Assembly (NCBI RefSeq): GCF_030012215.1
Contig: NZ_JASCXX010000025.1
Location: forward strand, 40,529 to 104,528
Length of the DNA: 64,000 nt
DNA from: Anaerobaca lacustris
GTDB taxonomy: Bacteria > Planctomycetota > Phycisphaerae > Sedimentisphaerales > Anaerobacaceae
Direction of reading: 5' to 3'
The position numbers and the translations under genes were made by a program. The notes beneath the pieces were generated by a model. That model did no database searches. It worked only from the letters and a program-made list of their open reading frames with translations, and had not been told where the DNA came from. This document shows positions 43,089-52,823 of the stretch, piece by piece (position 1 is the stretch's first letter; every line of letters begins with the position of its first letter).

Positions 43089-46043
43089 ATGAAGAAGTCA
43101 TTGTTGGGTTTCGTCATTCTGTGCGCCTACGGCACGACGGCTGTAGCTGTTGAGATTGCGATCTCGACACAGGCCAACTGGTGGACGCAGGTTGCAGCCG
43201 ACCGCGAGATGCAGGAGATCGTCGACAACGTGACGGCCGTTCCCGTGCAACGATTCAGCGCCGGCGAGCACGATGCCCTGGCCGACTGGGTCATCGCCCA
43301 CACGGGCAACGGGGTCAGCGACCTTCTGATCCTTTGCGGGGTGCTTCCGAACACGCTCTATCCGGCGGTCAATCTACAGCCGGACGGTTCGCTGCTCGAA
43401 TTGTTCGTGGACGCTGGCAACTGCGTCATCAACACCGGCGACTGGATCTTCTATGTCGGTTCGACCGGCATCAACGGCACGGCGGCGCTGCCGAATGTCA
43501 TGGACATCCCCAGCATGGACATGTGGGACGACAATACGCCCGTGACCGTGACGGCCGACGGTCAGAGGTACACTCCCTCTCTGACGGACTTCCTCACGGA
43601 CCGCGCCATTCACCTCGATGCTCTGACCAACGACTGGTATGCGGAACTGATTCTGGCCCTGGCCGCCGACGGGAACCGTGCGGAACCCGTGATCGTCCGC
43701 AACGCCGTGACCGGCGGGCGCATCGGCATCTTCTTCCAGACCGCCGATCAAGACAACGATCCTCGCGGCGAAGTGATCAGTGAATGGATCAACAACTGGT
43801 ATCTCAAGGTCGTGGCCGACCCGCGAGTGGCCGGCAATCCAGACCCGGCGAATGAGGCGACCGACGTCCCTCGCGACGTGGCACTGAGCTGGACGGCGGG
43901 CCAGTCTGCCGCGACGCACGATGTGTACTTCGGAACGGTCTTCTACGATGTCAACGATGCCGCGCGGGCCGATCCGAGAGGCGTGCTGGTCAGCCAGGCG
44001 CAAAGCGCGACGACCTACGATCCCATCGGCCGTCTCGATTTCGAGACGACCTACTACTGGCGCGTGGACGAAGTGAATGCGGCGCCGGACCACAGCATCT
44101 TCAAGGGCAAGGTCTGGAGCTTCACGTCGGAGCCGTACGCCTACGCCATTGCGAACGTCACGGCCACCAGCAACGGCGAGCCGGTGGACGATGCCGGACC
44201 CGAGAACACCGTCAACGGATCGGGCCTCGATGCCGCCGATCAGCACTCGACGATGAGCGACGACATGTGGCTGGCAAGGCCGAGCGATGGGCCGCTGTGG
44301 ATTCAGTTCGAGTTCGACCGCGTTTATCAACTGCACCAGATGCTCATCTGGAACTACAACGTGCAGTTCGAGTTGATGCTCGGCTTCGGGATCAAGGACG
44401 CTACGATCGAGTACTCGACGGACGGCGCCGACTGGACGAGCCTGGGCGAGGTGGAGCTGGCCCGTGGAACGGCCAGGACGACCTACATGTACAACTCGAT
44501 CATTGATCTCGCAGGAGTCGCGGCCAAGTACGTGCGTCTGACCGTCAACAGCGGTTATGGCCCGATGGGCCAGTTCGGCCTCAGCGAGGTGCGATTCATG
44601 TCCATTCCCGCGCACGCCCGTCAGCCGCAGCCGGCCGACGGGACGGTCGGTGTCGAGCCGAACACGGTTCTCGGTTGGCGTCCCGGCCGACAGGCCGCCT
44701 TGCACGAGGTCCATATCGGGACCGACCTGGAAGCCCTTGCTCCGGTAGCGACCGTTGCCGACAGCAGCGCCGCACCGGAGGATCTTCAGTATGCGACGAC
44801 GTACTTCTGGCGCATCGACGAGGTCAACGAGGCCGAAGCCGTGACGCGGTGGGAAGGCGACGTCTGGAGCTTCTCGACGGCGGCCTATGGCGTTGTCGAC
44901 GACATGGAGGGCTATACGGACGACGTGGATGGAGGCACGACCATCTTCCAGACCTGGATCGACGGCTGGGAGAACGGAACCGGATCGACGGTCGGACATC
45001 TCGATGCGCCCTTTGCCGAGCGAACGATCGTGTACGCCGGCAGACAATCCATGCCGCTGGAATACGACAACACCGCCGCGCCGAGCTATTCGGAGGCGGT
45101 GCGGGCGTTCGAAGTTCCGCAGGATTGGACCCGGCACGGCGTTGAGAGTCTGGGCCTGTACTTTCGCGGCACGCGCGGCAGCGACGGCCAACTGTACGTG
45201 AAGGTCAACGGCGCCAGGATCGCCTACGACGGCGATCCGGCCGATCTGGGGCGGGCGCTGTGGCAGCCGTGGAATATCGACCTTTCCGCGGTGGCGACGG
45301 ATCTCCGCAACGTTACCGAATTGACCATCGGCGTCGATGGCGCCGGCGCCAAGGGGCGACTGTACATCGACGCCATTCGTCTGTATCCGGATGCCGTCGA
45401 GCTCATCGCGCCGACGGAGCCGGATGCGGCGGACCTGGTGGGCTACTATGCGCTCGACGGCAATGCCAACGACGGGTCCGGCCATGGCCATCATGGCTCG
45501 CTCATCGGCGCCCCGACGTATGGTCCCGGGGTACAGGGCCAGGCGATCCAGCTCAACGGCATCAACCAGTACGTCGACTTCGGCAATCCGGCCGACTGGC
45601 CGGCCGGCCGCGCGGCCCGGTCGATGACCGGATGGGCCAAGTCGAGCGTGGTGGACCCCGGTTGGCGCTGGATCGCGACGTACGGCTCGGCGGGAACCGG
45701 GACGGCGATGTTCATCGGCATGAGCGGGACGGATCTTTACGGTGGCGGCTATGCCGACGACGTGATGCTGGCCGACTTCTGGCGGGTGGAGGAGTGGCAC
45801 CATATCGGCCTGACCTACGACGGCGACGTCGCGAGGCTCTACGCCGACGGTGTCGAGGTGACCTCAGCCGCCAAGAGCTGGAACCTGACGCGGAGTCGCG
45901 CGCATATCGGCCGGCAGGTCAATGACCTCGCTGAGTTCTGGGTCGGCGCCATCGACGAGGTGCGTATCTACGGGCGCGCGCTGTCGCCCGATGAGATGGC
46001 CTGGCTGGCGGGAAGGACCATGCCGATGCACAAGCCGTTCTGA
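43089..46043 (+). CDS. Multidomain LamG / discoidin-like secreted protein
   Basis: 984 residues with a signal peptide (cleavage near AVAVE). Residues about 20-255 look like an alpha/beta domain (DLLILCGVLP, GEVISEWINNWYL) similar to ThuA/GATase-like folds. Two Fn3-like units end in YYWRVDEVN and YFWRIDEVN (about 265-355 and 510-600). Between them (about 355-505) is an F5/8 type C-like domain (LHQMLIWNYN, YVRLTVNSGYGPMGQFGLSEV). Residues about 600-770 form a beta module starting VVDDMEGYTDD, and a LamG jellyroll occupies about 780-980 (LVGYYALDGNANDGSGHGHHG, EVRIYGRALSPDEM). AGGAGG precedes the ATG. The likely role is polysaccharide binding at the cell surface. A decayed paralogue lies at 52824. 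Confidence 0.82.
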   Translation: MKKSLLGFVILCAYGTTAVAVEIAISTQANWWTQVAADREMQEIVDNVTAVPVQRFSAGEHDALADWVIAHTGNGVSDLLILCGVLPNTLYPAVNLQPDGSLLELFVDAGNCVINTGDWIFYVGSTGINGTAALPNVMDIPSMDMWDDNTPVTVTADGQRYTPSLTDFLTDRAIHLDALTNDWYAELILALAADGNRAEPVIVRNAVTGGRIGIFFQTADQDNDPRGEVISEWINNWYLKVVADPRVAGNPDPANEATDVPRDVALSWTAGQSAATHDVYFGTVFYDVNDAARADPRGVLVSQAQSATTYDPIGRLDFETTYYWRVDEVNAAPDHSIFKGKVWSFTSEPYAYAIANVTATSNGEPVDDAGPENTVNGSGLDAADQHSTMSDDMWLARPSDGPLWIQFEFDRVYQLHQMLIWNYNVQFELMLGFGIKDATIEYSTDGADWTSLGEVELARGTARTTYMYNSIIDLAGVAAKYVRLTVNSGYGPMGQFGLSEVRFMSIPAHARQPQPADGTVGVEPNTVLGWRPGRQAALHEVHIGTDLEALAPVATVADSSAAPEDLQYATTYFWRIDEVNEAEAVTRWEGDVWSFSTAAYGVVDDMEGYTDDVDGGTTIFQTWIDGWENGTGSTVGHLDAPFAERTIVYAGRQSMPLEYDNTAAPSYSEAVRAFEVPQDWTRHGVESLGLYFRGTRGSDGQLYVKVNGARIAYDGDPADLGRALWQPWNIDLSAVATDLRNVTELTIGVDGAGAKGRLYIDAIRLYPDAVELIAPTEPDAADLVGYYALDGNANDGSGHGHHGSLIGAPTYGPGVQGQAIQLNGINQYVDFGNPADWPAGRAARSMTGWAKSSVVDPGWRWIATYGSAGTGTAMFIGMSGTDLYGGGYADDVMLADFWRVEEWHHIGLTYDGDVARLYADGVEVTSAAKSWNLTRSRAHIGRQVNDLAEFWVGAIDEVRIYGRALSPDEMAWLAGRTMPMHKPF

Positions 46044-46112
46044 GGTGGCGCCGCAGAAGTCCCTTCTTGGAACTTCCGTGGCCGCCCGCTCATGTATTGA
46101 ATTGCCTGTTGC

Positions 46113-46149
46113 CGAAGGGCAGGGCGGCGCTTGACCGTCCTGCCCTTCG
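46113..46149 (+). terminator. Rho-independent terminator after LamG gene
   Basis: Perfect 11-bp stem CGAAGGGCAGG/CCTGCCCTTCG with a 15-nt loop and a short T-rich tail (TTCTC). Confidence 0.75.
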
Positions 46150-46162
46150 TTCTCAATTGTGA

Positions 46163-46191
46163 TTGCGGTGGGCCTGTCCGGCCGATACATT
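46163..46191 (+). promoter_or_regulatory. Putative promoter of the xylanase gene
   Basis: TTGCGG (46163-46168), a 17-nt spacer and TACATT (46186-46191), 56 nt before the ATG at 46248. It has the same -35 hexamer as the LamG promoter at 42865. Confidence 0.5.
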
Positions 46192-46247
46192 GGACCGACC
46201 GTACAAGGTTCCGTCGGCTACACAGACGAATGGGAGGACGAATCCGT

Positions 46248-47498
46248 ATGAGTTCGAGAAACAGAGTCACTTCCGCATTGCATGTGGTCCTGGTCTTCTG
46301 TTGTGTCGCTGGCTCGGCCGCGATGGCGTCCGATCTGGACGAGGCGATCCGCAAGGTCCGCATGGGCACGCTTGTGGTGGAGGCTGAGCCGGGCGTGAAG
46401 GTCCGCGTCGAGCAACTCCGGCATGAGTTCTGGTTTGGCGCGGCCCTGGCCAACCACCCGTTCAGCGGACGGATGGCCGCAGAGGACCAGGCGCGATACC
46501 GCGAGGTGTTCCTGGCCAACTTCAACGCCGCCGTGACGGAAAACGCCCTCAAGTGGCACGTGATGGAGCCGCGTCGAGGGCAGGTGGACTACTCGGTCGT
46601 CGATGCGATTCTCGACTGGACCGAGCAGCACGACATCCCCCTTCGCGGGCACAACATCTTCTGGGGGATTTCGAATCGCGTCCAATCGTGGCAGAAGGAC
46701 CTCGACGACGATGCGCTGCGCCAGGTCGTCAAGGCGCGGGCCCTGGACGTCGGCGCGCGCTATCGGGGCCGGTTCGTCGAATACGACCTGAACAACGAGA
46801 TGATTCACGGCAACTACTACGAAGAGCGTCTGGGCCCGGCGATCACACGAGACATGGCCGTCTGGGTGCGGCAGGGCGACCCCGATGCCGTTCTGTACCT
46901 GAACGACTACGACATTCTGACCGGCAGGCGGCTGGACGATTACGTCGCCCATATCCGCGGGCTTCTGGAGCAGGGTGTTCCCATCGGCGGGATCGGGGTG
47001 CAGGGGCACCTTCACGGCGATTCGTTCGACCCGGCGGTCCTGCAAAGCTCGTTGGCCCGGCTGGCCGAGTTCGATCTGCCCATCGTCGTCACGGAGTTCA
47101 ACTTCCCCGGCCAGCGTTCGAAGCACTACAACCAACGCGATGTCCGCCTGTCGGACGAGGAGGAGCAGGCCAAGGCCGAAGCCATCGTGGATTACTATCG
47201 CATCTGCTTCGCCCAGCCGGCGGTCACGGGGATCCTCATGTGGGGATTCTGGGAGGGTGCGAACTGGATTCCGCAGTCATCACTGTACCGGCGGGACTGG
47301 TCGCCGACGCCGGCCGCCGAGGCGTACCGCGATCTGGTGTTTCGGCAGTGGTGGACCACCTGGCGGGGGCAGACCGACGCCCAGGGCCGCTGTGAGGTCC
47401 GGGCGTTCTATGGCCGACACCGCCTCACCGTGGGCGATCGGGAGATCGTCGTCAGTTTGAAACGTCCCGAACAGACGAAGCATGTTTCGTTTCGATAG
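46248..47498 (+). CDS. GH10 endo-beta-1,4-xylanase
   Basis: 416 residues with a signal peptide (cleavage near AAMAS). The GH10 TIM barrel follows, with NAAVTENALKWHVMEPRRG (substrate Lys/His), RGHNIFWG, acid/base Glu184 in LNNEM and nucleophile Glu283 in VVTEFNF. WGFWEGANWIP closes the barrel. A short N-terminal beta segment (VVEAEPGVKVRVEQLRHEF) precedes the barrel, as in planctomycete GH10 proteins. The conserved VNE acid/base context is NNE here, a mild deviation. GGGAGG precedes the ATG; an ATG at 46229 is the alternative. It would cleave xylan or related glucans outside the cytoplasm. Confidence 0.9.
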   Translation: MSSRNRVTSALHVVLVFCCVAGSAAMASDLDEAIRKVRMGTLVVEAEPGVKVRVEQLRHEFWFGAALANHPFSGRMAAEDQARYREVFLANFNAAVTENALKWHVMEPRRGQVDYSVVDAILDWTEQHDIPLRGHNIFWGISNRVQSWQKDLDDDALRQVVKARALDVGARYRGRFVEYDLNNEMIHGNYYEERLGPAITRDMAVWVRQGDPDAVLYLNDYDILTGRRLDDYVAHIRGLLEQGVPIGGIGVQGHLHGDSFDPAVLQSSLARLAEFDLPIVVTEFNFPGQRSKHYNQRDVRLSDEEEQAKAEAIVDYYRICFAQPAVTGILMWGFWEGANWIPQSSLYRRDWSPTPAAEAYRDLVFRQWWTTWRGQTDAQGRCEVRAFYGRHRLTVGDREIVVSLKRPEQTKHVSFR

Positions 47499-47626
47499 CC
47501 GTAGCGCCCCAAATCGCGATTGCGTTTCTGCGGTCTTGCGGTTAGAGTACCTTTGCGTATGAGGTCGGCATTCATCGAATCTGTATGGGCGGTATGGACG
47601 CCTATTCAATGGACAGGGCAGGAACG

Positions 47627-48217
47627 ATGACGGAACGAGTGCCCACGCGCCAAGAGGCGCTGGCATTGCTGAGACGGTACAACGAGAACGAGGCGCTGAT
47701 CAAGCACGCCCTGGCCGTCGAGGCGGTGATGCGCTATTGGGCGCGCAAGACCGGCCAGGACGAAGAGATGTGGGGCCTGATCGGCTTGGTCCACGATCTG
47801 GACTACGAGCAATTTGCCGACCAGCACTGCCACAAGAGCGCCGAGATCCTCCGGGAGCACGGCTGGCCTGAGGCGTACATCCGGGCGGTGCTCTCGCACG
47901 GCTGGGGCATCTGCACCGACGTCGAGCCGCAAACGGAACTGGAGAAGGTGCTCTATACGATGGACGAGCTGACGGGGCTGGTGGCGGCCACGGCCCTGGT
48001 GCGTCCGACCAAGAGCGTCATGGACGTGAAGGCCAAGTCGGTCAGGAAGAAGTGGAAAGAGAAATCGTTTGCCGCGGGCGTCAACCGCGAGGTCATCGAG
48101 AAGGGGGCCGCCATGCTCGGCGCCGACCTGACGGTGCTGATCGAAGATGCGGTCGCGGCGATGCAGGAGGTGGCCGACGAGATCGGCCTCAAGGGCGCTG
48201 CGCCGGAGCGGCAATAG
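47627..48217 (+). CDS. HD-domain hydrolase
   Basis: 196 residues from the ATG at 47627 preceded by AGGA; upstream in-frame ATGs at 47585 and 47609 are less likely. HD metal-binding pattern: His in IKHALAVEAVMRYW, the His-Asp pair in IGLVHDLDYEQF, His in HCHKSAEIL and Asp in MDELTGLV. It resembles predicted HDIG/YedJ-like hydrolases that act on phosphate esters or nucleotides. The C-terminus (AKSVRKKWKEKSFAAGVNRE) is highly conserved in this subfamily. The substrate is unknown. A PpiC-type lipoprotein gene follows 43 nt downstream. Confidence 0.85.
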   Translation: MTERVPTRQEALALLRRYNENEALIKHALAVEAVMRYWARKTGQDEEMWGLIGLVHDLDYEQFADQHCHKSAEILREHGWPEAYIRAVLSHGWGICTDVEPQTELEKVLYTMDELTGLVAATALVRPTKSVMDVKAKSVRKKWKEKSFAAGVNREVIEKGAAMLGADLTVLIEDAVAAMQEVADEIGLKGAAPERQ

Positions 48218-48260
48218 CGGCTGCTCGAACGTTTTGTGGCCGATGGGGGATGACTGTGTA

Positions 48261-49508
48261 ATGCACAAACGCAGAATAACGTGGAGAACCGACGGATGGG
48301 CCGGCGACGGCTCGTCTCGGCGCGCCGTCCGATGGTGTTCTTCGATGGTGTGCCTGGCTCTCGTGGTCCTGGTCTGTGCGGCGGTGTTCGTGGCGGCCGG
48401 CTGCGGACAGGACCAGGCCAGAAGGGCGTCGCTGTCGGAGGAGGAGATTCAGCGGATGGCCCGCACGGCCAAGCCCGTGGGCCCCGATGAGCTGCTCGTC
48501 AGCGGCGAGCGAATCACCTGCGAAGACATCATGGACATCAGTTCTGGACGAGGCGCGCCGAGTGCCTCGTTCAAGGCCGCCCTCGAGGAAATGGCCCGGG
48601 CCACGACCCTGGAGCAGTTCATGGAGATCGCGCGGCCGCGTGTGCGCCAGCAGCTTGGGGCCAACGTCAGCAACATCGTGCTCTATAAGAGGGCCCAACG
48701 GCAGCTTGGCGACAAGATCGACGACACGCTGGACAAGCTGGTCGAAAAGGACCTGCGCCGATTCGTGATCGAGCACGGAGGCAACAACGCCCGGGCCGAC
48801 GAAGCGCTCAGGGAGATGGGCATGAACCGGGCGACCTATAGGGAGCGCAAGAAGAAGCAGATCCTCGCCGAGTACGCGGTCGAATCGAAAATGGCCAGGG
48901 GCCGGCCGATCACCTACAGTGAGCTGGTTACGACCTATGAACGGATCAAGGAAGAAGCGTTCGTGCGACCCGGGCTGATTCAGTTTCGTCTGATCGACAT
49001 CTCGGCCGGCAAGGTCGAGCTGGCCGATCCGAACGACGATCCCGTCCGCGCGGCGCGGAGACTCGCCGAGGAGCTGGTCACGCGGATTGTGGCCGGGGAG
49101 GACTTTGGGCGCCTGGCAGAAGAGTATTCCCGGTATGCCGAGTATTACATCAGCGGATCGGAGGGGCTGTGGTCGGTCAGAGATCCCGCGTCGCTGGCCG
49201 AGCCCTATGCGGTGCTGGCCGGTGTGGCCGAGAAGATCGAGGTCGGCCAGATCGCCGGTCCCATCGACGTGCCCGGCCATGCGTTCATCATGGAACTGGT
49301 GCAGAATCGTCCGAAGGGATACTTCCCCATGTCCGAGGTGCAGGAGCAGGTCGAGGCGCACATCGAGGATACCCGGCGTCTCGAAGCGATCGCGCGACTC
49401 GATGCCGAGATCGTCGAGCAGATGGTCCTGGCCGACACCGACGGATTTCTGCGGCGTTGTCTCGAACGCCTGTACTATGCGGCCAACCCGCCGGCGCCCG
49501 TCCCGTAG
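48261..49508 (+). CDS. Parvulin-type peptidyl-prolyl isomerase lipoprotein (SurA/PrsA-like)
   Basis: 415 residues. A signal with a long basic N-region ends in lipobox VAAGC (Cys54), so it is a lipoprotein facing the periplasm. Helical chaperone segments (about 70-220) are followed by a PpiC-like domain (about 220-360). Its motif EDFGRLAEEYSRYAEYYISG-SEGLW and the later GQIAGPIDVPGHAFIMELV match parvulin folds. It likely assists folding of outer-membrane or exported proteins. The strict parvulin signature histidines are not obvious, so isomerase activity is uncertain. The start at 48261 is chosen because the signal begins there. Confidence 0.78.
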   Translation: MHKRRITWRTDGWAGDGSSRRAVRWCSSMVCLALVVLVCAAVFVAAGCGQDQARRASLSEEEIQRMARTAKPVGPDELLVSGERITCEDIMDISSGRGAPSASFKAALEEMARATTLEQFMEIARPRVRQQLGANVSNIVLYKRAQRQLGDKIDDTLDKLVEKDLRRFVIEHGGNNARADEALREMGMNRATYRERKKKQILAEYAVESKMARGRPITYSELVTTYERIKEEAFVRPGLIQFRLIDISAGKVELADPNDDPVRAARRLAEELVTRIVAGEDFGRLAEEYSRYAEYYISGSEGLWSVRDPASLAEPYAVLAGVAEKIEVGQIAGPIDVPGHAFIMELVQNRPKGYFPMSEVQEQVEAHIEDTRRLEAIARLDAEIVEQMVLADTDGFLRRCLERLYYAANPPAPVP

Positions 49509-49537
49509 GCGTTGGGCGTCTTTCCTGCGAGAGACTC

Positions 49538-49936
49538 ATGGACATCATCGCTCATGGCATCGATTTGGTGGACTGTCCCCGCATCGCCGAGATGGTCGAG
49601 CGGCACGGGGAACGGTTCCTCAACCGGGTGTTCACGCCGGCCGAGCAGGCTTGCGCCCGCGGTCGGTACAACTCCATCGAGAACTACGCCGGGCGGTTTG
49701 CCGCCAAAGAGGCGATCCTCAAGCTCGTGGGCACCGGCTGGCGGGGCAAGATCGCCTGGACGGATATCGAGGTGACCAACGATCCGGCCGGCCGGCCCGA
49801 GGTGACGTTGTCCGGAGAGGTCCAGAGGATCGCCCGCGAACTGGGCATCGAACGCATCAGCATCAGCATTACGCACACGGCCAATTTCGCCATTGCCTCG
49901 GCCGTGGCGTTGGCGCGGTCCCATGAAGGGCGGTGA
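49538..49936 (+). CDS. acpS: Holo-[acyl-carrier-protein] synthase
   Basis: 132 residues, the usual AcpS size. It transfers phosphopantetheine from CoA to acyl carrier protein. Motifs: IAHGIDLVDCPRI at the N-terminus, with the Mg-binding Asp, and RFAAKEAILK (about 48-57) with the second acidic ligand. The C-terminus has SISITHTANFAIASAVA. The longer frame upstream overlaps the parvulin gene and lacks conservation. It overlaps the following mnmG start by 14 nt, suggesting coupled translation. Confidence 0.95.
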   Translation: MDIIAHGIDLVDCPRIAEMVERHGERFLNRVFTPAEQACARGRYNSIENYAGRFAAKEAILKLVGTGWRGKIAWTDIEVTNDPAGRPEVTLSGEVQRIARELGIERISISITHTANFAIASAVALARSHEGR

Positions 49937-51770
49937 GTTCGACTGTATCGTTGTGGGGGCCGGGCACGCCGGCATCGAGGCCGCCCACGCCGCCGCCCGA
50001 ATCGGCGCGCGGACCGGCCTGATCACGCTCCGCAGAGACACGATCGCCAAGATGAGCTGCAATCCCGCCATCGGCGGTCTGGGCAAGGGACAGATCGCCT
50101 GCGAGGTCGATGCGCTGGGCGGTCTGATGGGTCTGGCGACCGATGCGACCGGCATTCAGTTCCGTCTGCTCAACCGCTCCAAGGGGCCGGCCGTCCGCGC
50201 GCCGAGGGCCCAGGCCGACAAGTACCGCTACCAGGATTTCATGCGGGCCGCACTGGAAGAGACGCCCAATCTGACCCTCGTCGAGGCGATGGTTTCGGAC
50301 GTCCTCGCCGAGCGAGATCGTGTCCGAGGCGTGCGCTGTCGAAGTGGGGCCGTCTTTTCGGCTCCGACGGTGGTGCTGACGACCGGGACGTTCCTGCGCG
50401 GGCTGATGCACGTAGGGACCGAGAGACAGCCGGGCGGGCGGCTCGGCGAACCGGCGGCCGATGAGCTGTCGGCAAGTCTCGAACGACTGGGCCTCGAAGT
50501 GCGGCGTCTCAAGACCGGTACGCCCGTGCGGCTCGACGCGGCGACCTGCGACCTCGACCGGCTCGAAATCCAGCAGGGCGACGACGACCCCGTCCCGTTT
50601 TCCTTTATGACCGACCGGATCGACCGCGCGCAGGTTCCCTGTTGGGTCACCTATACGAACGAACGGGTCCATCAGTTGATTCGCGACAATCTCGACCGCG
50701 CCCCGTTGTACACCGGGCAGATCCAGTCGACCGGACCGCGCTACTGCCCAAGCATTGAGACCAAGATTCTCCGCTTCGCAGACAAGCAACGCCATCAGGT
50801 GTTTCTCGAACCGGAGGACGAGGCACGAACGACCATCTACTGCAACGGGATCAGCACATCACTGCCCCGCGAGGTGCAGGAACAGATGCTCCGGCTGATG
50901 CCGGGTACGGAGAACGCGCGGATCGTCCATTACGCCTATGCCATCGAATACGACTACTGCCCTCCGACGCAGTTGCAGCCCAGTCTTGAGACGAAACAGA
51001 TCGCCGGCCTGTTCCTCGCCGGGCAGATCAACGGGACCAGCGGCTACGAGGAAGCGGCCGCACAGGGCATCCTGGCCGGGATCAACGCGACGAAGAAGCT
51101 TCGCGGCGAAGAACCGCTGGTCCTGGGACGCGATCGGGCGTACATCGGCGTCCTGATCGACGATCTGATGACGCGAGGCATCGACGAGCCGTATCGCATG
51201 TTCACCTCGCGGGCCGAGCATCGGCTGGCCCTGCGGTCCGACAACGCCGACCGGCGCCTGACGGAGATCGGTCGGTCCGTCGGCCTGGTCGACGACGTCC
51301 GCTACACGCGGCTTCAAAGGAAGCGGACGGACATCGAGCGCCTTCGCTCGTACCTGCAGGCGACGCGCCGCCAAGGCAGCAGTCTGTGGGACCTGTTGCG
51401 AAGGCCCAACAGCGACTTGGCCGGACACCTGGCGGAGATGCCCGATGTTCGGGCGGCCGGCTACGGGCCCGACGTCCTGGAGGCGGCCATCGTCGACGCC
51501 AAGTATGAGGGCTACCTGGTCAAACAGCAGCGTGTGGTGGCCTTGCAGCAGAACCTCGACAGCAAGAAGATTCCCGCCGACTTCGACTACGCCGCGGTGG
51601 AGCACCTTCGCTGCGAGGCCAGGGAGAAGCTCTCCGCTTTCAAGCCGGCCACTCTGGGCCACGCCTCGCGCATCAGCGGCATCACGCCGGCCGACATTAC
51701 GGTCCTGCAAATCTGCCTGAAGAAGCTGTCCGGTTCGGCGCGGAGGGCAGCGAAGGAAGGACCGGTCTGA
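49923..51770 (+). CDS. mnmG: tRNA uridine-5-carboxymethylaminomethyl modification enzyme MnmG
   Basis: 615 residues. The FAD-dependent enzyme works with MnmE to modify U34 of tRNAs. The FAD-binding GxGxxG is [17 protein letters not shown] (about 9). The conserved [12 protein letters not shown] (about 44), [35 protein letters not shown] and [17 protein letters not shown] are all intact, as is the C-terminal helical domain ending near [13 protein letters not shown]. The start at 49923 fits the conserved N-terminus; an upstream ATG-less frame extends to 49893. Stop is 4 nt before the radical SAM gene. Confidence 0.97.
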   Translation: MKGGEFDCIVVGAGHAGIEAAHAAARIGARTGLITLRRDTIAKMSCNPAIGGLGKGQIACEVDALGGLMGLATDATGIQFRLLNRSKGPAVRAPRAQADKYRYQDFMRAALEETPNLTLVEAMVSDVLAERDRVRGVRCRSGAVFSAPTVVLTTGTFLRGLMHVGTERQPGGRLGEPAADELSASLERLGLEVRRLKTGTPVRLDAATCDLDRLEIQQGDDDPVPFSFMTDRIDRAQVPCWVTYTNERVHQLIRDNLDRAPLYTGQIQSTGPRYCPSIETKILRFADKQRHQVFLEPEDEARTTIYCNGISTSLPREVQEQMLRLMPGTENARIVHYAYAIEYDYCPPTQLQPSLETKQIAGLFLAGQINGTSGYEEAAAQGILAGINATKKLRGEEPLVLGRDRAYIGVLIDDLMTRGIDEPYRMFTSRAEHRLALRSDNADRRLTEIGRSVGLVDDVRYTRLQRKRTDIERLRSYLQATRRQGSSLWDLLRRPNSDLAGHLAEMPDVRAAGYGPDVLEAAIVDAKYEGYLVKQQRVVALQQNLDSKKIPADFDYAAVEHLRCEAREKLSAFKPATLGHASRISGITPADITVLQICLKKLSGSARRAAKEGPV

Positions 51771-51774
51771 GCCG

Positions 51775-52803
51775 ATGTTCGACTTGTCGGACAACGTATA
51801 CAACCGCAGTCTGGCCCGCGACGAGCCGAAGTTCAAGCTGTGGCGTTCGGCCGGACTGCTGCTGACGTACAAGTGCAACGCGGCGTGCGAGTTCTGCTAC
51901 TACCATTGCAGCCCCGAGAAGGGCGGGCTGATGTCGGTCGAGACCTGTGTCACGGCCTGGCGCTCGCTGAGGAATCTGGCGGGTGTCGCGGCGAAGATCC
52001 ACCTGACCGGAGGCGAGCCCTTTCTCTACTGGGAGCACCTCACGGAGATTCTCACCGAAGGCAAGCGACAGGGCCTCGGTCCCGTCGATCTGGTCGAGAC
52101 CAACGGTTTCTGGGCGGCGAACGAAACGCTCGTCCGCGACCGTTTACGAATCCTCCTCGATCTCGGCGTACATCGCATGAAGATCAGCGCCGACCCGTTC
52201 CATCAGGAATACGTCGATCTCCGGCCGGTGCGTTTGCTGGCGGCGGTGGCGAAGGAGTTGCTCGGTCCCGGCCGCGTCCTGGTTCGCTGGGAAGAATATC
52301 TTGATGGCAGTCAGTCGCGATCTGCGGATCGTGGAGCGGAGGGCCGCGATGCGATACACGTGCGTGCCTATCATGCTCGTCCGTTCCGGTTCTGCGGCCG
52401 CGCTGCCGGCCGCCTGGCGGACCTGCTCGCCTCGAAGCCTGGCGAGGCCTTCGCAAATACCGATTGCCTGAGCGATTTCCTGGGGGCCAAGGGCGTGCAC
52501 ATCGATCCCTATGGCAACGTCTTCAGCGGGACATGCAGCGGGATCATCCTGGGCAATATCAACAACACGCCTTTGGAGCAGATCTGGACGCAGTTCGACC
52601 CTCACGCAAACGCGTTCATCGGGATGCTGTGCAGAAGAGGGCCTTGCGGGCTGCTCGATGAGGCCGAGTCCCTGGGCTATCGGCGGCTCGACGCCTATGC
52701 CGACAAGTGCCACCTGTGCACGCACCTGCGTCAGTTCCTTCTGGCCTGCGCCGCCGCACCGCATTGCATCGGTCCGCCCGATTGCTATGCACCGATCTCC
52801 TGA
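51775..52803 (+). CDS. Radical SAM protein
   Basis: 342 residues. The [4Fe-4S] motif CNAACEFC has Cys34, Cys38 and Cys41 (CxxxCxxC). The SAM-binding GGEP is in [14 protein letters not shown]. The C-terminal half has further cysteines ([30 protein letters not shown]), resembling a SPASM-like auxiliary cluster region. [21 protein letters not shown] matches the SPASM lead-in of peptide- or enzyme-modifying radical SAM proteins. The substrate is unknown. It starts 4 nt after mnmG. The segment [19 protein letters not shown] is unusually polar but the frame is intact. Confidence 0.83.
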   Translation: MFDLSDNVYNRSLARDEPKFKLWRSAGLLLTYKCNAACEFCYYHCSPEKGGLMSVETCVTAWRSLRNLAGVAAKIHLTGGEPFLYWEHLTEILTEGKRQGLGPVDLVETNGFWAANETLVRDRLRILLDLGVHRMKISADPFHQEYVDLRPVRLLAAVAKELLGPGRVLVRWEEYLDGSQSRSADRGAEGRDAIHVRAYHARPFRFCGRAAGRLADLLASKPGEAFANTDCLSDFLGAKGVHIDPYGNVFSGTCSGIILGNINNTPLEQIWTQFDPHANAFIGMLCRRGPCGLLDEAESLGYRRLDAYADKCHLCTHLRQFLLACAAAPHCIGPPDCYAPIS

Positions 52804-52823
52804 GCGTCCTGCGTCGAGCTGCG

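Noticed and set aside
43374..45803. 809-codon antisense frame over the LamG gene
   Set aside because: Arg/His/Val-rich shadow; the sense frame has a signal peptide and domains.
51775..52803. Possible frameshift in the radical SAM gene around its polar segment
   Set aside because: The frame continues into matching cysteine motifs and the stop is at the expected place; unusual composition alone is not enough.
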